Below, one piece after another: positions 50,845-58,521 of a DNA stretch of 64,000 nucleotides (position 1 is the first letter of the stretch; every line of letters starts with the position of its first letter). A model generated the notes under the pieces. It had not been told where the DNA came from, ran no database searches, and saw only the letters and a program-made list of their open reading frames with translations. The stretch covers positions 868,001-932,000 of the forward strand of contig NZ_BDCR01000001.1 of the NCBI RefSeq assembly GCF_001618385.1. Direction: 5' to 3'. This stretch comes from Paludibacter jiangxiensis (GTDB lineage: Bacteria > Bacteroidota > Bacteroidia > Bacteroidales > Paludibacteraceae). A program made the translations under genes and the position numbers.

Positions 50845-50860
50845 TAACTTTGCAAAGTTA
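50845..50860. promoter_or_regulatory. 16-bp palindrome of two opposing -7 boxes
   Basis: TAACTTTGCAAAGTTA is a perfect palindrome. Each half matches the -7 consensus, one reading toward hisA and one toward the thioredoxin-like gene 166 bases away. Confidence 0.5.
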
Positions 50861-51025
50861 CTCTTTTTCGGTTGAATTCTTTGCATAAAGAGCTATCACT
50901 TTGTGGTATAATGGCAAATTATTGAAATATAGTTTTTTATCATGTCTCGATGCTTTTTGTGATTAATAATTCATCTTGAAAATGAATAGGATACGAAAAA
51001 ATATACCGAATATTTATACGAATAA

Positions 51026-51589
51026 ATGAACATAAAAATGAATATGAGAAAAATTTTGCTGGCGCTTTTTATGGGCGCGATTGTTGGCAGCCTATATGCC
51101 CAAAATGCTTCGGCTTCTTCCAATCAGGAATCGGCTGACAGAGGCTACATTGTGAAACTTGGGCAGACAGCTCCCGGGTTTACCATGACACTGACCGACG
51201 GACGTACCGTCAATTTGTGGTCGTTACGGGGCAAAGTGGTGATGTTGCAGTTTACGGCGAGTTGGTGTGGTGTTTGCCGCAAAGAAATGCCTTTTATTGA
51301 GAAAGATATATGGCAACGCTGGAAATCGAATCCTTCGTTTGCTTTGTATGCTATCGACCGTGATGAACCGCTCGACGTTGCGAAGAATTTTAGTTTGAGT
51401 ACCGGTATCACTTATCCGATGGCACTCGATCCTGGCGCTGCACATTTTCAGCTTTATGCCGATAAAGAAGCAGGTGTTACACGGAATGTGATTATCGACA
51501 AAGAGGGTAAAATTGTCTTTATGACAAGACTTTACAACGAAACAGAGTTCAAAGCAATGGTAGCAAAACTGGAAGAGTTGCTCAAATAG
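51026..51589 (+). CDS. Thioredoxin-fold (TlpA/ResA-like) protein, exported
   Basis: This 187-residue protein has a signal peptide (1-25, ending SLYAQ) and a thioredoxin-like domain (about 45-187) of the AhpC/TSA-redoxin type. The active site is C81-G-V-C84 in FTASWCGVCRKEMPF, and a later cis-proline region is around GVTRNVIIDKEG. It is probably a periplasmic thiol-disulfide oxidoreductase acting on envelope proteins or cytochromes. It converges on the MBL hydrolase gene with 5 bases between stops. Confidence 0.9.
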   Translation: MNIKMNMRKILLALFMGAIVGSLYAQNASASSNQESADRGYIVKLGQTAPGFTMTLTDGRTVNLWSLRGKVVMLQFTASWCGVCRKEMPFIEKDIWQRWKSNPSFALYAIDRDEPLDVAKNFSLSTGITYPMALDPGAAHFQLYADKEAGVTRNVIIDKEGKIVFMTRLYNETEFKAMVAKLEELLK

Positions 51590-51594
51590 TCGAT

Positions 51595-52401
51595 TTATTC
51601 GAAAACGTAAAGTTTGGAAGGAGACGTCCGCTCGAGCGTGACAAGTTCCACATCCTTGCCGGCTATGATTCCTTTGTCGGCGAGTAATTCGCTTACAGTG
51701 CAGTAGGCCAGTTCAGGAAGGTTGTTGGAATGGCTCAGGTGGCAGAGATAAATATATTTCAGTTTATCCGAATAGTTGTCGGCCAGAAAGCGGCCGGCAT
51801 CGCTGTTGCTCAGGTGACCGGTGTTACTGCGGATACGTTCCTGTAACATGTAGGGGTACGGCCCGTTTGCCAGCATCTCTTCATCGTAGTTGGCTTCGAG
51901 CACCAGATAATCGGCATCGGAGATATAGCGGGCAGAATTTTCGCAAACATAGCCAAGGTCGGTTGCCAGTGTGAAAGTATGTCCTTTATATTCAACGCTG
52001 TACCCAACATTGTCGGTGCCATCGTGCGAAACTTCGAAAGCGGTAATTTTCCAGTCTCCAATCGAGACAGGTTCTTCTTTGGAGATAATTTTTTGTCCGG
52101 CAATAAACTGACTTCCAAGTTGTTGAAGTTGAGCGATGGATGAAAGCGTTTCCTTTGTTCCGTAGATAGGAATTAGCAGCTTGTCAACAAGCGGTTTTAC
52201 CGATTTAATGTGGTCGAAATGGTCATGAGTGATAAAAACGCCGAGAATGTCCGAGAATTCGAGACCAATCTCTTTCAGGCGTTTTTTCATGGTACGGATA
52301 CCGATTCCCGCGTCTATCAGTATGCCCTGAGTTGCATTGCCTACAAAAAAGCAATTCCCGCTACTTCCGCTTGCAAAACTGATAAACCGTAATTTGTCCA
52401 T
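51595..52401 (-). CDS. MBL-fold metal-dependent hydrolase (WalJ/YycJ-like)
   Basis: This 268-residue metallo-beta-lactamase-fold hydrolase has SFASGSSGNCFFV at the N-terminus and the metal motif T-H59-D60-H61-F-D63-H64. LYICHLSHSNN lies near the C-terminus. It is close to YycJ/WalJ, a putative exonuclease-like enzyme linked to cell-wall regulation and DNA repair in Firmicutes; the role here is unknown. The ATG at 52401 is used because the longer frame begins upstream of the -7 box TACCTTTG (52426-52433). Confidence 0.9.
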   Translation of the reverse strand: MDKLRFISFASGSSGNCFFVGNATQGILIDAGIGIRTMKKRLKEIGLEFSDILGVFITHDHFDHIKSVKPLVDKLLIPIYGTKETLSSIAQLQQLGSQFIAGQKIISKEEPVSIGDWKITAFEVSHDGTDNVGYSVEYKGHTFTLATDLGYVCENSARYISDADYLVLEANYDEEMLANGPYPYMLQERIRSNTGHLSNSDAGRFLADNYSDKLKYIYLCHLSHSNNLPELAYCTVSELLADKGIIAGKDVELVTLERTSPSKLYVFE

Positions 52402-52586
52402 TTCCCATGTTTTAAATTTGGAGTGCAAAGGTAACAAAAAAAGGGTTGAACTAACTCTTAAAAATAACAGGAAGGATCACTCCGGTTTCTTTTTTGTAAA
52501 TTTGCAATAGTATGTAGTTTCTTAAATTGAAGCATGCAGGGTGACTCCCATTGGTTTCTACCGACAGTAAAATAAATTTTCAAGGG

Positions 52587-53429
52587 ATGAATATTATCAG
52601 AAACGTCATTAGTGAATTGACTCCCATTTTCTCAGCTAATGAAGCCCGGGCTGTTGCAATTGCTCTTTGCGAACATGTTACAGGATTTTCGAGAGCTCAG
52701 TTATTATCCGATGGCACTTTAGTCCTGACAGACGAGCAACAGCAACAAGTTTCGCGGTGCATCGACAGATTGCGAACACAGGAACCGTTGCAATATGTGT
52801 TGGGTGAAACGGAGTTTTACGGACTCAGTTTCAAAGTCGACCATAGGGTGCTTATTCCCCGACCCGAAACGGAAGAGTTGGTGGAGTGGATAAAGAATGA
52901 CTATAAAGACATATCGTGTTCTGTCATAGATTTTTGTACCGGGAGCGGATGCATTGCCATTGCGCTGGCGAAGAATCTTCCTGAAGCCGAAATTCAGGCT
53001 TGCGATCTTTCGGAAGATGCACTTGAGGTGGCTCGTGCAAATGCAAAATATAACGACGCGAATGTTCGCTTTTTTTGTGCGGACGTTCTATCGGAATCGT
53101 TTGCCGATACATTGGAACCGATTGACGTGATAGTGAGTAATCCGCCCTATGTCCTTGAAAATGAAAAAGCAGCCATGCAGTCGAATGTGCTCGATTTTGA
53201 ACCTTCAATGGCTTTGTTTGTTCCTGATGCTAATCCGCTGTTGTTTTATGAGGCGATCGGCAAAATAGCACTTGCCCGACTGAAACCAGAGGGCGCTTTG
53301 TATGTTGAGATTAACCGTGATAAAGGAAAAGAAACGGTTGAATTATTCCGGCAAATGGGCTTCGGGTTTGTGGAGCTGCGTACCGACCTTTTCGGAAACG
53401 CGAGAATGGTTAAAGCAATAAAGAATTGA
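52587..53429 (+). CDS. prmC: Release factor glutamine N5-methyltransferase
   Basis: This 280-residue SAM-dependent enzyme methylates the GGQ glutamine of release factors. The N-terminal helical domain is followed by VLIPRPETEELVEW, the SAM motif VIDFCTGSGCIAIALA, and the substrate motif NPPY (185-188). The ATG at 52587 is preceded by CAAGGG; a longer frame to 52551 is rejected. A -7 box TAAATTTG is at 52497-52504. It starts a run of plus-strand genes (recX, DUF59). Confidence 0.94.
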   Translation: MNIIRNVISELTPIFSANEARAVAIALCEHVTGFSRAQLLSDGTLVLTDEQQQQVSRCIDRLRTQEPLQYVLGETEFYGLSFKVDHRVLIPRPETEELVEWIKNDYKDISCSVIDFCTGSGCIAIALAKNLPEAEIQACDLSEDALEVARANAKYNDANVRFFCADVLSESFADTLEPIDVIVSNPPYVLENEKAAMQSNVLDFEPSMALFVPDANPLLFYEAIGKIALARLKPEGALYVEINRDKGKETVELFRQMGFGFVELRTDLFGNARMVKAIKN

Positions 53430-53450
53430 ATGTAAAAGACTACTTTGGCA

Positions 53451-53909
53451 ATGGAAATCCCGTATGATTTATTATTGAAAAAGGGCGCTGCTTACAGCTC
53501 AAAACAAGAGGTTTGTAGTGCCGACATAGAAGCGAAACTTCAGCTGTGGGGTGCCGATGCCGATCAGACGGAGAAAATTGTTTCATATCTTGTTGAACAA
53601 AAATATATTGATAATGAGCGTTTTTGTAGTGCATTTGTGAATGACAAACTGCGATTCAACAAGTGGGGAAAGCTGAAAATAACTCAGGCTCTGCGGATGA
53701 AGAAGATCCCCGACAGTTTGTTGGAAAGGGTTTTCTCTGAAATGGATGTATCTTTGTACGAACAAACGCTTAGCGAACTGCTGCGGAAAAAAGTCCGGGA
53801 AATCAAGGCGGCAAGTGACTACGAAAGAAGAGGTAAATTGCTGAATTTCGCCTTACAACGGGGTTTTGAGTATGAAGTAGCTGATCGTTTAATAAAAGAG
53901 ATGAACTAA
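53451..53909 (+). CDS. recX: RecX family regulatory protein
   Basis: This 152-residue protein is made of three-helix RecX repeats (SYLVEQKYIDNERFCSAFVNDKLRFNKWGKLKITQALR is the family core). RecX restrains RecA filaments. Its gene follows prmC by 21 bases in the same direction, so they are probably co-transcribed. recA is not in the window. Start ATG 53451 is preferred over the TTG at 53445. Confidence 0.88.
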   Translation: MEIPYDLLLKKGAAYSSKQEVCSADIEAKLQLWGADADQTEKIVSYLVEQKYIDNERFCSAFVNDKLRFNKWGKLKITQALRMKKIPDSLLERVFSEMDVSLYEQTLSELLRKKVREIKAASDYERRGKLLNFALQRGFEYEVADRLIKEMN

Positions 53910-54014
53910 TGCGACGAAACAGGTTCATTTTGCATCTATTGTTAAACAGCAGGATGCAGAACTGCTTTTTAGAAAGCTTTCGTCCAGAGAACCAACATTA
54001 AAATTGAATTATCG

Positions 54015-54329
54015 ATGAATGAATTTTTAGCACAGGAAGAAAATATAGTGAAGATGTTGCGTACGGTTTTTGATCCTGAAATTCCGGTCAACGTATACGA
54101 TCTTGGCTTGATTTATAAAGTAGATGTCCTGGAGGACGGTAATGTAAACATTGATATGACACTTACTGCTCCCGGATGTCCGGCTACCGATTTTATACTT
54201 GAAGATGTGAAGATGAAAGTGGAGTCGGTTGAAGGAGTTAAAGGCGTAAATATCAATCTTGTATTTGATCCGCCCTGGGATCGTGACATGATGAGCGATG
54301 AAGCGAAACTGGAACTGGGATTACTTTAA
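54015..54329 (+). CDS. DUF59/MIP18-like iron-sulfur assembly factor
   Basis: This 104-residue DUF59 domain protein shows VFDPEIPVNVYDLGLIYKVDV, MTLTAPGCPATDFI with the conserved cysteine, and VFDPPWDRDMMSDEAKLELGLL at the C-terminus. It resembles SufT/PaaD-type proteins that help deliver Fe-S clusters. suf genes are not adjacent. It is 105 bases downstream of recX with a weak hairpin between. Confidence 0.9.
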   Translation: MNEFLAQEENIVKMLRTVFDPEIPVNVYDLGLIYKVDVLEDGNVNIDMTLTAPGCPATDFILEDVKMKVESVEGVKGVNINLVFDPPWDRDMMSDEAKLELGLL

Positions 54330-54411
54330 GGAGAACGATTAAACATCGCGGTTTTTCGGGAGTCAAAGATATATAAGGACTCAATTCGGAAATATTAAAA
54401 AAAACACGGCT

Positions 54412-55626
54412 ATGAAAAATCTATTTAAACTTGTTGTGGGATGTATCCTTTCCGTAACCCTATCTTCTTGTTTTGTTACAGGAACTGTATCGGATGATTA
54501 CGGCGAAGCTTACGTTAATTACTATCCCTACTATTTTTGTCCGGATATGAACTTTTATTTCAATCCCGATTTGAACATATACTGGTGGTATCAGGAAGGT
54601 GTGTGGCGTTCAGGCCCTCAGTTGCCTTATTGGTACCATGTTGGTTATAATACTAATTATGTGATTGTTTCTGTTTATGACCGTAACCCGACACGTTATT
54701 ATTCTCAGCATATGAGAGCCTACAGAAGAGGCGATTATTCAAGTTCGGTGTACCATTTCAACGACAGACCTTCGCAGAGTTTAAGATCCTATCGCCCCGA
54801 CAGAGCTCCATCCGGTTACAGATCCGGTAGCTCCCGTAATGACGATCTTTATAATTCCCGCCGGAATCCTAACTATGATAACCGGGGTACGCGGAGCAGT
54901 TCTACTCCCCAAACGAATGGCAGTCGTTCGTCCGACAACTGGCAGAATAGTTCTCCCAACAGGTCTTCTCAACCCGGTAACCAGCAATGGAACCAGGGAG
55001 GGAATTCCAATCAGAGAAATCAAAATTCTCGTCCGGATGGTTCATACAACCGCCAAAATCAAAACCCGGGTCAGGGAAACAACGGAACTGTAAGTCCTTC
55101 AAATAATAACAACACCAGACCACAGGGCGGAACTCAGAATCAATTGAATAATGGAAATTCTAACCAGAATAACCAGGGCACCCGTCCGGATGGAACTTAC
55201 ACCCGTCCGACTCAAAATCAAGGTCAGGGGAACAGTGGCACTGTCACTCCTTCGAATAATAACAATACCAGACCGCAGGGAGAAGCTAGATATCAATGGA
55301 ATAGCGGAAATTCTAACCAGCATAGTCAGGGTGCCCGTCAGGAAAATACGTATAACCGTCCGGCACAAACGAATACCGGAAATGCCGGCCAGGGAAGCCG
55401 TTGGCAACAGTCCGGTTCCGGTAATCAGAACACCCGTCAACCGGCGGCAGTAGCGCCTCAAAACCAACAGACGCAACCTGCCAACAATGGACAACGGCAA
55501 TATCAGAGCAGAAGTAACAACCAGTCGCAGGAGGGAAGCCGTGTTCAGCGTTCGGAACGAAGTGCATCACAGCCGGCTCCCAGACAAGAAGCTCCCAAGA
55601 AAACAGAAGATACCCCGAGTAAATAA
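54412..55626 (+). CDS. Q/N-rich repeat lipoprotein
   Basis: This 404-residue predicted lipoprotein has lipobox TLSSC (C20). Residues 30-110 form a Tyr/Trp-rich domain (YYPYYFCPDMNFYFNPD, then WWYQEGVWRSGP). The rest is low-complexity Gln/Asn/Ser/Arg/Pro, including about three tandem repeats of 51-52 residues sharing GNSNQ, TYNRP and NNNNTRPQG. There is no enzyme domain. It may be a surface matrix or adhesin-like protein with a disordered, prion-like tail. I do not recognise a named family. Confidence 0.72.
   Translation: MKNLFKLVVGCILSVTLSSCFVTGTVSDDYGEAYVNYYPYYFCPDMNFYFNPDLNIYWWYQEGVWRSGPQLPYWYHVGYNTNYVIVSVYDRNPTRYYSQHMRAYRRGDYSSSVYHFNDRPSQSLRSYRPDRAPSGYRSGSSRNDDLYNSRRNPNYDNRGTRSSSTPQTNGSRSSDNWQNSSPNRSSQPGNQQWNQGGNSNQRNQNSRPDGSYNRQNQNPGQGNNGTVSPSNNNNTRPQGGTQNQLNNGNSNQNNQGTRPDGTYTRPTQNQGQGNSGTVTPSNNNNTRPQGEARYQWNSGNSNQHSQGARQENTYNRPAQTNTGNAGQGSRWQQSGSGNQNTRQPAAVAPQNQQTQPANNGQRQYQSRSNNQSQEGSRVQRSERSASQPAPRQEAPKKTEDTPSK
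54985..55400 (+). repeat. Tandem coding repeat, about 156 then 153 bp
   Basis: The repeat phase is set by CAATGG (54985), CAATTG (55141) and CAATGG (55294), giving periods of 156 and 153 bases, i.e. 52 and 51 codons. The third unit decays after about 100 bases. Confidence 0.7.
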
Positions 55627-55664
55627 CTGGTGGTTTATTCCATCCGAATGTAATATAGAAACGA

Positions 55665-56417
55665 GTGAAACGTATATATTTTGTATCCGATGCCCATTTA
55701 GGTTCACGACTGGTAAAAGACCCGCGCGAACATGAAAAAAAACTTGTTCGTTGGCTGGATTCCATCAAAGACGATGCTGAAGCCTTGTACCTGTTGGGCG
55801 ATATGTTTGATTTTTGGTTTGAATACAAGACAGTTGTTCCAAAAGGGTTCACACGGTTTCTGGGGAAACTCGGAGAGCTATCGGATAGAGGAATTAAAAT
55901 ACACTATTTTACAGGTAATCACGACATGTGGACTTTCGGTTATCTGGAACAGGAAATCGGGCTGACGGTTCACCGTCGGCCTGAAATTGTTGATTGGAAT
56001 GGTAAACGGCTTTATCTCGCTCACGGCGACCGTCTGGGCGATCATTCCAAAAGTGTGATGCTAATCCAGACTATCTTCCACAATAAAATTTGTCAGAAAC
56101 TCTTCTCGTATGTTCCTCCTCGCTTAGGCCTCGGTTTTGGGCTTGGATGGTCAAAATCTAATCGCCAGAAACCGAAGCGCAACGATTATGCCGGGTATCT
56201 CGGCGAAGACAAAGAGTGCCTGGTTCGTTATGCAAAAGCCTTTCCGGATAGTGCCAAAGTTGATATTTTTGTCTTTGGACACCGACACATACTTCTCGAT
56301 CTTATGCTCAAAAACGACAGTCGGGTGTGTATTATCGGTGATTGGTTCACTCAGTTTACCTATGGCATTTTTGAAGACGGAGAATTTTATCTCGAACATT
56401 TTGAAGCAGAAAACTAA
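55665..56417 (+). CDS. lpxH: UDP-2,3-diacylglucosamine pyrophosphatase-like phosphoesterase
   Basis: This 250-residue calcineurin-like metallophosphoesterase of the LpxH type hydrolyses UDP-2,3-diacylglucosamine to lipid X in lipid A synthesis. Metal ligands are D9 and H11 (VSDAHLGS), D46 (LGDMFDFW), N85-H86-D87 (TGNHD), H120 (LAHGD), and H206/H208 (FGHRH). The start is a GTG. It is followed 17 bases later by rdgB. With the LptD-like gene this shows an LPS-making organism. Confidence 0.88.
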   Translation: MKRIYFVSDAHLGSRLVKDPREHEKKLVRWLDSIKDDAEALYLLGDMFDFWFEYKTVVPKGFTRFLGKLGELSDRGIKIHYFTGNHDMWTFGYLEQEIGLTVHRRPEIVDWNGKRLYLAHGDRLGDHSKSVMLIQTIFHNKICQKLFSYVPPRLGLGFGLGWSKSNRQKPKRNDYAGYLGEDKECLVRYAKAFPDSAKVDIFVFGHRHILLDLMLKNDSRVCIIGDWFTQFTYGIFEDGEFYLEHFEAEN

Positions 56418-56434
56418 TCAGACTTATTTACCTC

Positions 56435-57007
56435 ATGGATATTATTTTTGCCACCAACAACGATCATAAACTGCACGAAGTATCGGAATATATTAAAGAT
56501 AAGTATACAATACTGAGTCTTAAAGAGATCGGGTGTTTTGACGACATACCTGAAACTGCTGAAACGCTTGAAGGAAATGCCTTGCTGAAAGCGCGTTACG
56601 TGTATGAACGTTTTGGGAAAGACTGCTTTGCCGACGATACCGGACTCGAAGTGGAAGCATTGAATAACGCTCCGGGAGTTTATTCTGCCAGATATGCCGG
56701 TGCTGATAAGGATGCCGGAGCTAATATGCGTAAGCTGTTGCAGGAACTGGAAGATAAAACTAACCGAAAAGCCCGTTTTCGTACCGTTATAGCCCTGATA
56801 AAAGAGGGAAAAGAATATCTGTTTGAAGGAGAAGTTAAAGGCACTATTTTGGATGAACCCAAAGGCGTTAACGGATTTGGATATGATCCGGTTTTTGTGC
56901 CCGAAAATTATAACAAAACTTTTGCCGAACTCGATCTTACGGTCAAAAACCAGATAAGCCACAGGGCAAATGCGGTTAAAAAGCTGGTAGAATTTTTACA
57001 AGCATAA
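56435..57007 (+). CDS. rdgB: dITP/XTP pyrophosphatase
   Basis: This 190-residue Ham1/RdgB family enzyme removes non-canonical purine nucleotides (dITP, XTP). The N-terminal [11 protein letters not shown] carries the substrate-binding lysine. [36 protein letters not shown] and [10 protein letters not shown] are the usual motifs. It lies 17 bases after lpxH, probably in one transcript. Confidence 0.95.
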   Translation: MDIIFATNNDHKLHEVSEYIKDKYTILSLKEIGCFDDIPETAETLEGNALLKARYVYERFGKDCFADDTGLEVEALNNAPGVYSARYAGADKDAGANMRKLLQELEDKTNRKARFRTVIALIKEGKEYLFEGEVKGTILDEPKGVNGFGYDPVFVPENYNKTFAELDLTVKNQISHRANAVKKLVEFLQA

Positions 57008-57043
57008 ATCTAATCTAAAGAGAATCAGCATTTTTCGACAGAA

Positions 57044-57073
57044 TTGATTTTTTGTTGAAATTGCTTACATTTG
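57044..57073 (+). promoter_or_regulatory. Promoter of Crp/Fnr-family gene
   Basis: TTG (57044-57046), 19 bases, TACATTTG (57066-57073), 20 bases before the start codon; the clearest plus-strand consensus promoter in the window. Confidence 0.75.
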
Positions 57074-57092
57074 TGTTGAAAAACATGTTTTT

Positions 57093-57791
57093 ATGGCACC
57101 AAAACAGACAACGGATTTGTCCATCCTGTCTCTTCCCGGAATTTGGGATGTGTTGACCGGTGAACAACTGGATTATTTGCGAAGCAATTCCAAGATGCAG
57201 CAGTTCAAGCGCAATGAAATGATCTACTGTGAAGGAGAAACACCAACCCATCTGCTTTGTTTGATCAAAGGGAAAGTGAAAATCTACAAAGATGGAGTCG
57301 GTGGGCGTAGCCAGATTGTACGGATGATTAAGCCGATCGACTATTTTGGATATCGTGCCTTTTTTGCCGAAGAACCCTATCTGACAGCTGCCTGTGCGGT
57401 AGAAACGGCAATGATTTTTATGATCCCGTCGGAAGTGATTGGTAAACTCCTGAAGGAAAACAATGAACTGGCACTGTTTTTCATCAAAGCAATGGCGATA
57501 GATTTAGGTATTGCCGACACCCGTATTGTAAATCTTACTCAAAAACATATTCGTGGACGTCTTGCCGAATCCATTCTTTTCCTTGTGGATAGTTATGGGT
57601 TGGAAGAAGACGGTGCTACACTCAATATTTACCTCTCCCGTGACGATTTGGCAAGTCTTTCCAATATGACCACATCCAACGCCATTCGTACATTATCCAA
57701 TTTTGCAACCGAAAAGATTATTGCGGTCGATGGCCGAAAAATAAAGGTTATCGATGAAGAACGATTGCGCAAAATCAGTCGGATCGGTTAA
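57093..57791 (+). CDS. Crp/Fnr-family transcriptional regulator
   Basis: This 232-residue regulator has an N-terminal cyclic-nucleotide-binding-like beta barrel (about 25-125; MIYCEGETPTHLLCLIKGKVKIYKDG) and a C-terminal winged helix (about 155-225). Its recognition region is around LSRDDLASLSNMTTSNAIRTLSNFATEKII. There is no cysteine cluster for an Fe-S centre, so it is not a classical oxygen-sensing FNR. The downstream lipoprotein gene overlaps or abuts its stop codon. Confidence 0.9.
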   Translation: MAPKQTTDLSILSLPGIWDVLTGEQLDYLRSNSKMQQFKRNEMIYCEGETPTHLLCLIKGKVKIYKDGVGGRSQIVRMIKPIDYFGYRAFFAEEPYLTAACAVETAMIFMIPSEVIGKLLKENNELALFFIKAMAIDLGIADTRIVNLTQKHIRGRLAESILFLVDSYGLEEDGATLNIYLSRDDLASLSNMTTSNAIRTLSNFATEKIIAVDGRKIKVIDEERLRKISRIG

Positions 57792-57838
57792 TGTTGCAAA
57801 CGACAATTTTTTTCACCGTGAATATTGCGATTAAATAT

Positions 57839-58408
57839 ATGGTTGACAAAGCAGTAACGGCAACCGTACTCATCTCTCTGTGTTGTCTTTTCTTCGGATG
57901 CAACAGTTCCGACAATGACATTAAAGCTATCTGGAGTTATGAACAACGCCAGACTGCCGATCCCGATTTCCGGTTTTACCCTCTCGAAACAAAAACAGTT
58001 GGTCAGGTCACTGTCAATGATAGCCTTACATTTATAAAAAAATCACTCGTCCAGCCAGTCGACACACTTCTGAAGCAAAACAGCAAAACACTCCGGAGCC
58101 TTTTGCAGATGCAAACGCTTTATGTCAGGTATGATATGGAAACGATGCGTGAAAGTATAGCTGCTGAAATCAGACCGCTGGAGGCGAGCCAGAAATGGTT
58201 GAATTCCATGAAAGCAAAGATGGACAATTATCGCAACATGCCGTCCGACAAAGTGTTGCTGAGGAAAGTCGAATGTCGTTTCGAATACGAAATTCCCCTA
58301 ACGTCGAAGAAAGAGACCAAAGATAAAATTTACTACATACATACTACAAGCGGCAATGTGGTGCAGGCCGAGGAAAAACCTCTCACGAAGCCAGCGTCTT
58401 CAAATTAG
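57839..58408 (+). CDS. Putative lipoprotein of unknown function
   Basis: This 189-residue predicted lipoprotein has a signal with lipobox LFFGC. The mature region is mostly helical and charged (VQPVDTLLKQNSKTLRSLLQMQTLYVRYDMETMRESIAAE). No recognised domain. A start at 57791 would overlap the Crp/Fnr stop (TAATG) and cannot be excluded, but 57839 places the signal peptide at the N-terminus. It is likely co-transcribed with the regulator. Confidence 0.68.
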   Translation: MVDKAVTATVLISLCCLFFGCNSSDNDIKAIWSYEQRQTADPDFRFYPLETKTVGQVTVNDSLTFIKKSLVQPVDTLLKQNSKTLRSLLQMQTLYVRYDMETMRESIAAEIRPLEASQKWLNSMKAKMDNYRNMPSDKVLLRKVECRFEYEIPLTSKKETKDKIYYIHTTSGNVVQAEEKPLTKPASSN

Positions 58409-58441
58409 GCCACGTTCGTGGCACGGTTTTTGTTTTAAGTT

Positions 58442-58485
58442 AAACGGCACTTTTCATCAGTATTAATGAGAAAAGGTGCCGTTTT
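58442..58485 (+). terminator. Intrinsic terminator before TPR gene
   Basis: Long stem AAACGGCAC/GTGCCGTTT (58442-58450 with 58476-58484), with inner TTTTC/GAGAAAA pairing and T-rich flank. Confidence 0.85.
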
Positions 58486-58521
58486 ATATTACCTTAGCAA
58501 CCGATTAATACATTACCGGAT

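Noticed and set aside
53948-53970. Possible terminator AGCAG/CTGCT followed by T5 between recX and the DUF59 gene
   Set aside because: The stem is only 5 bp and the genes may still be co-transcribed, so it is not listed as a feature.
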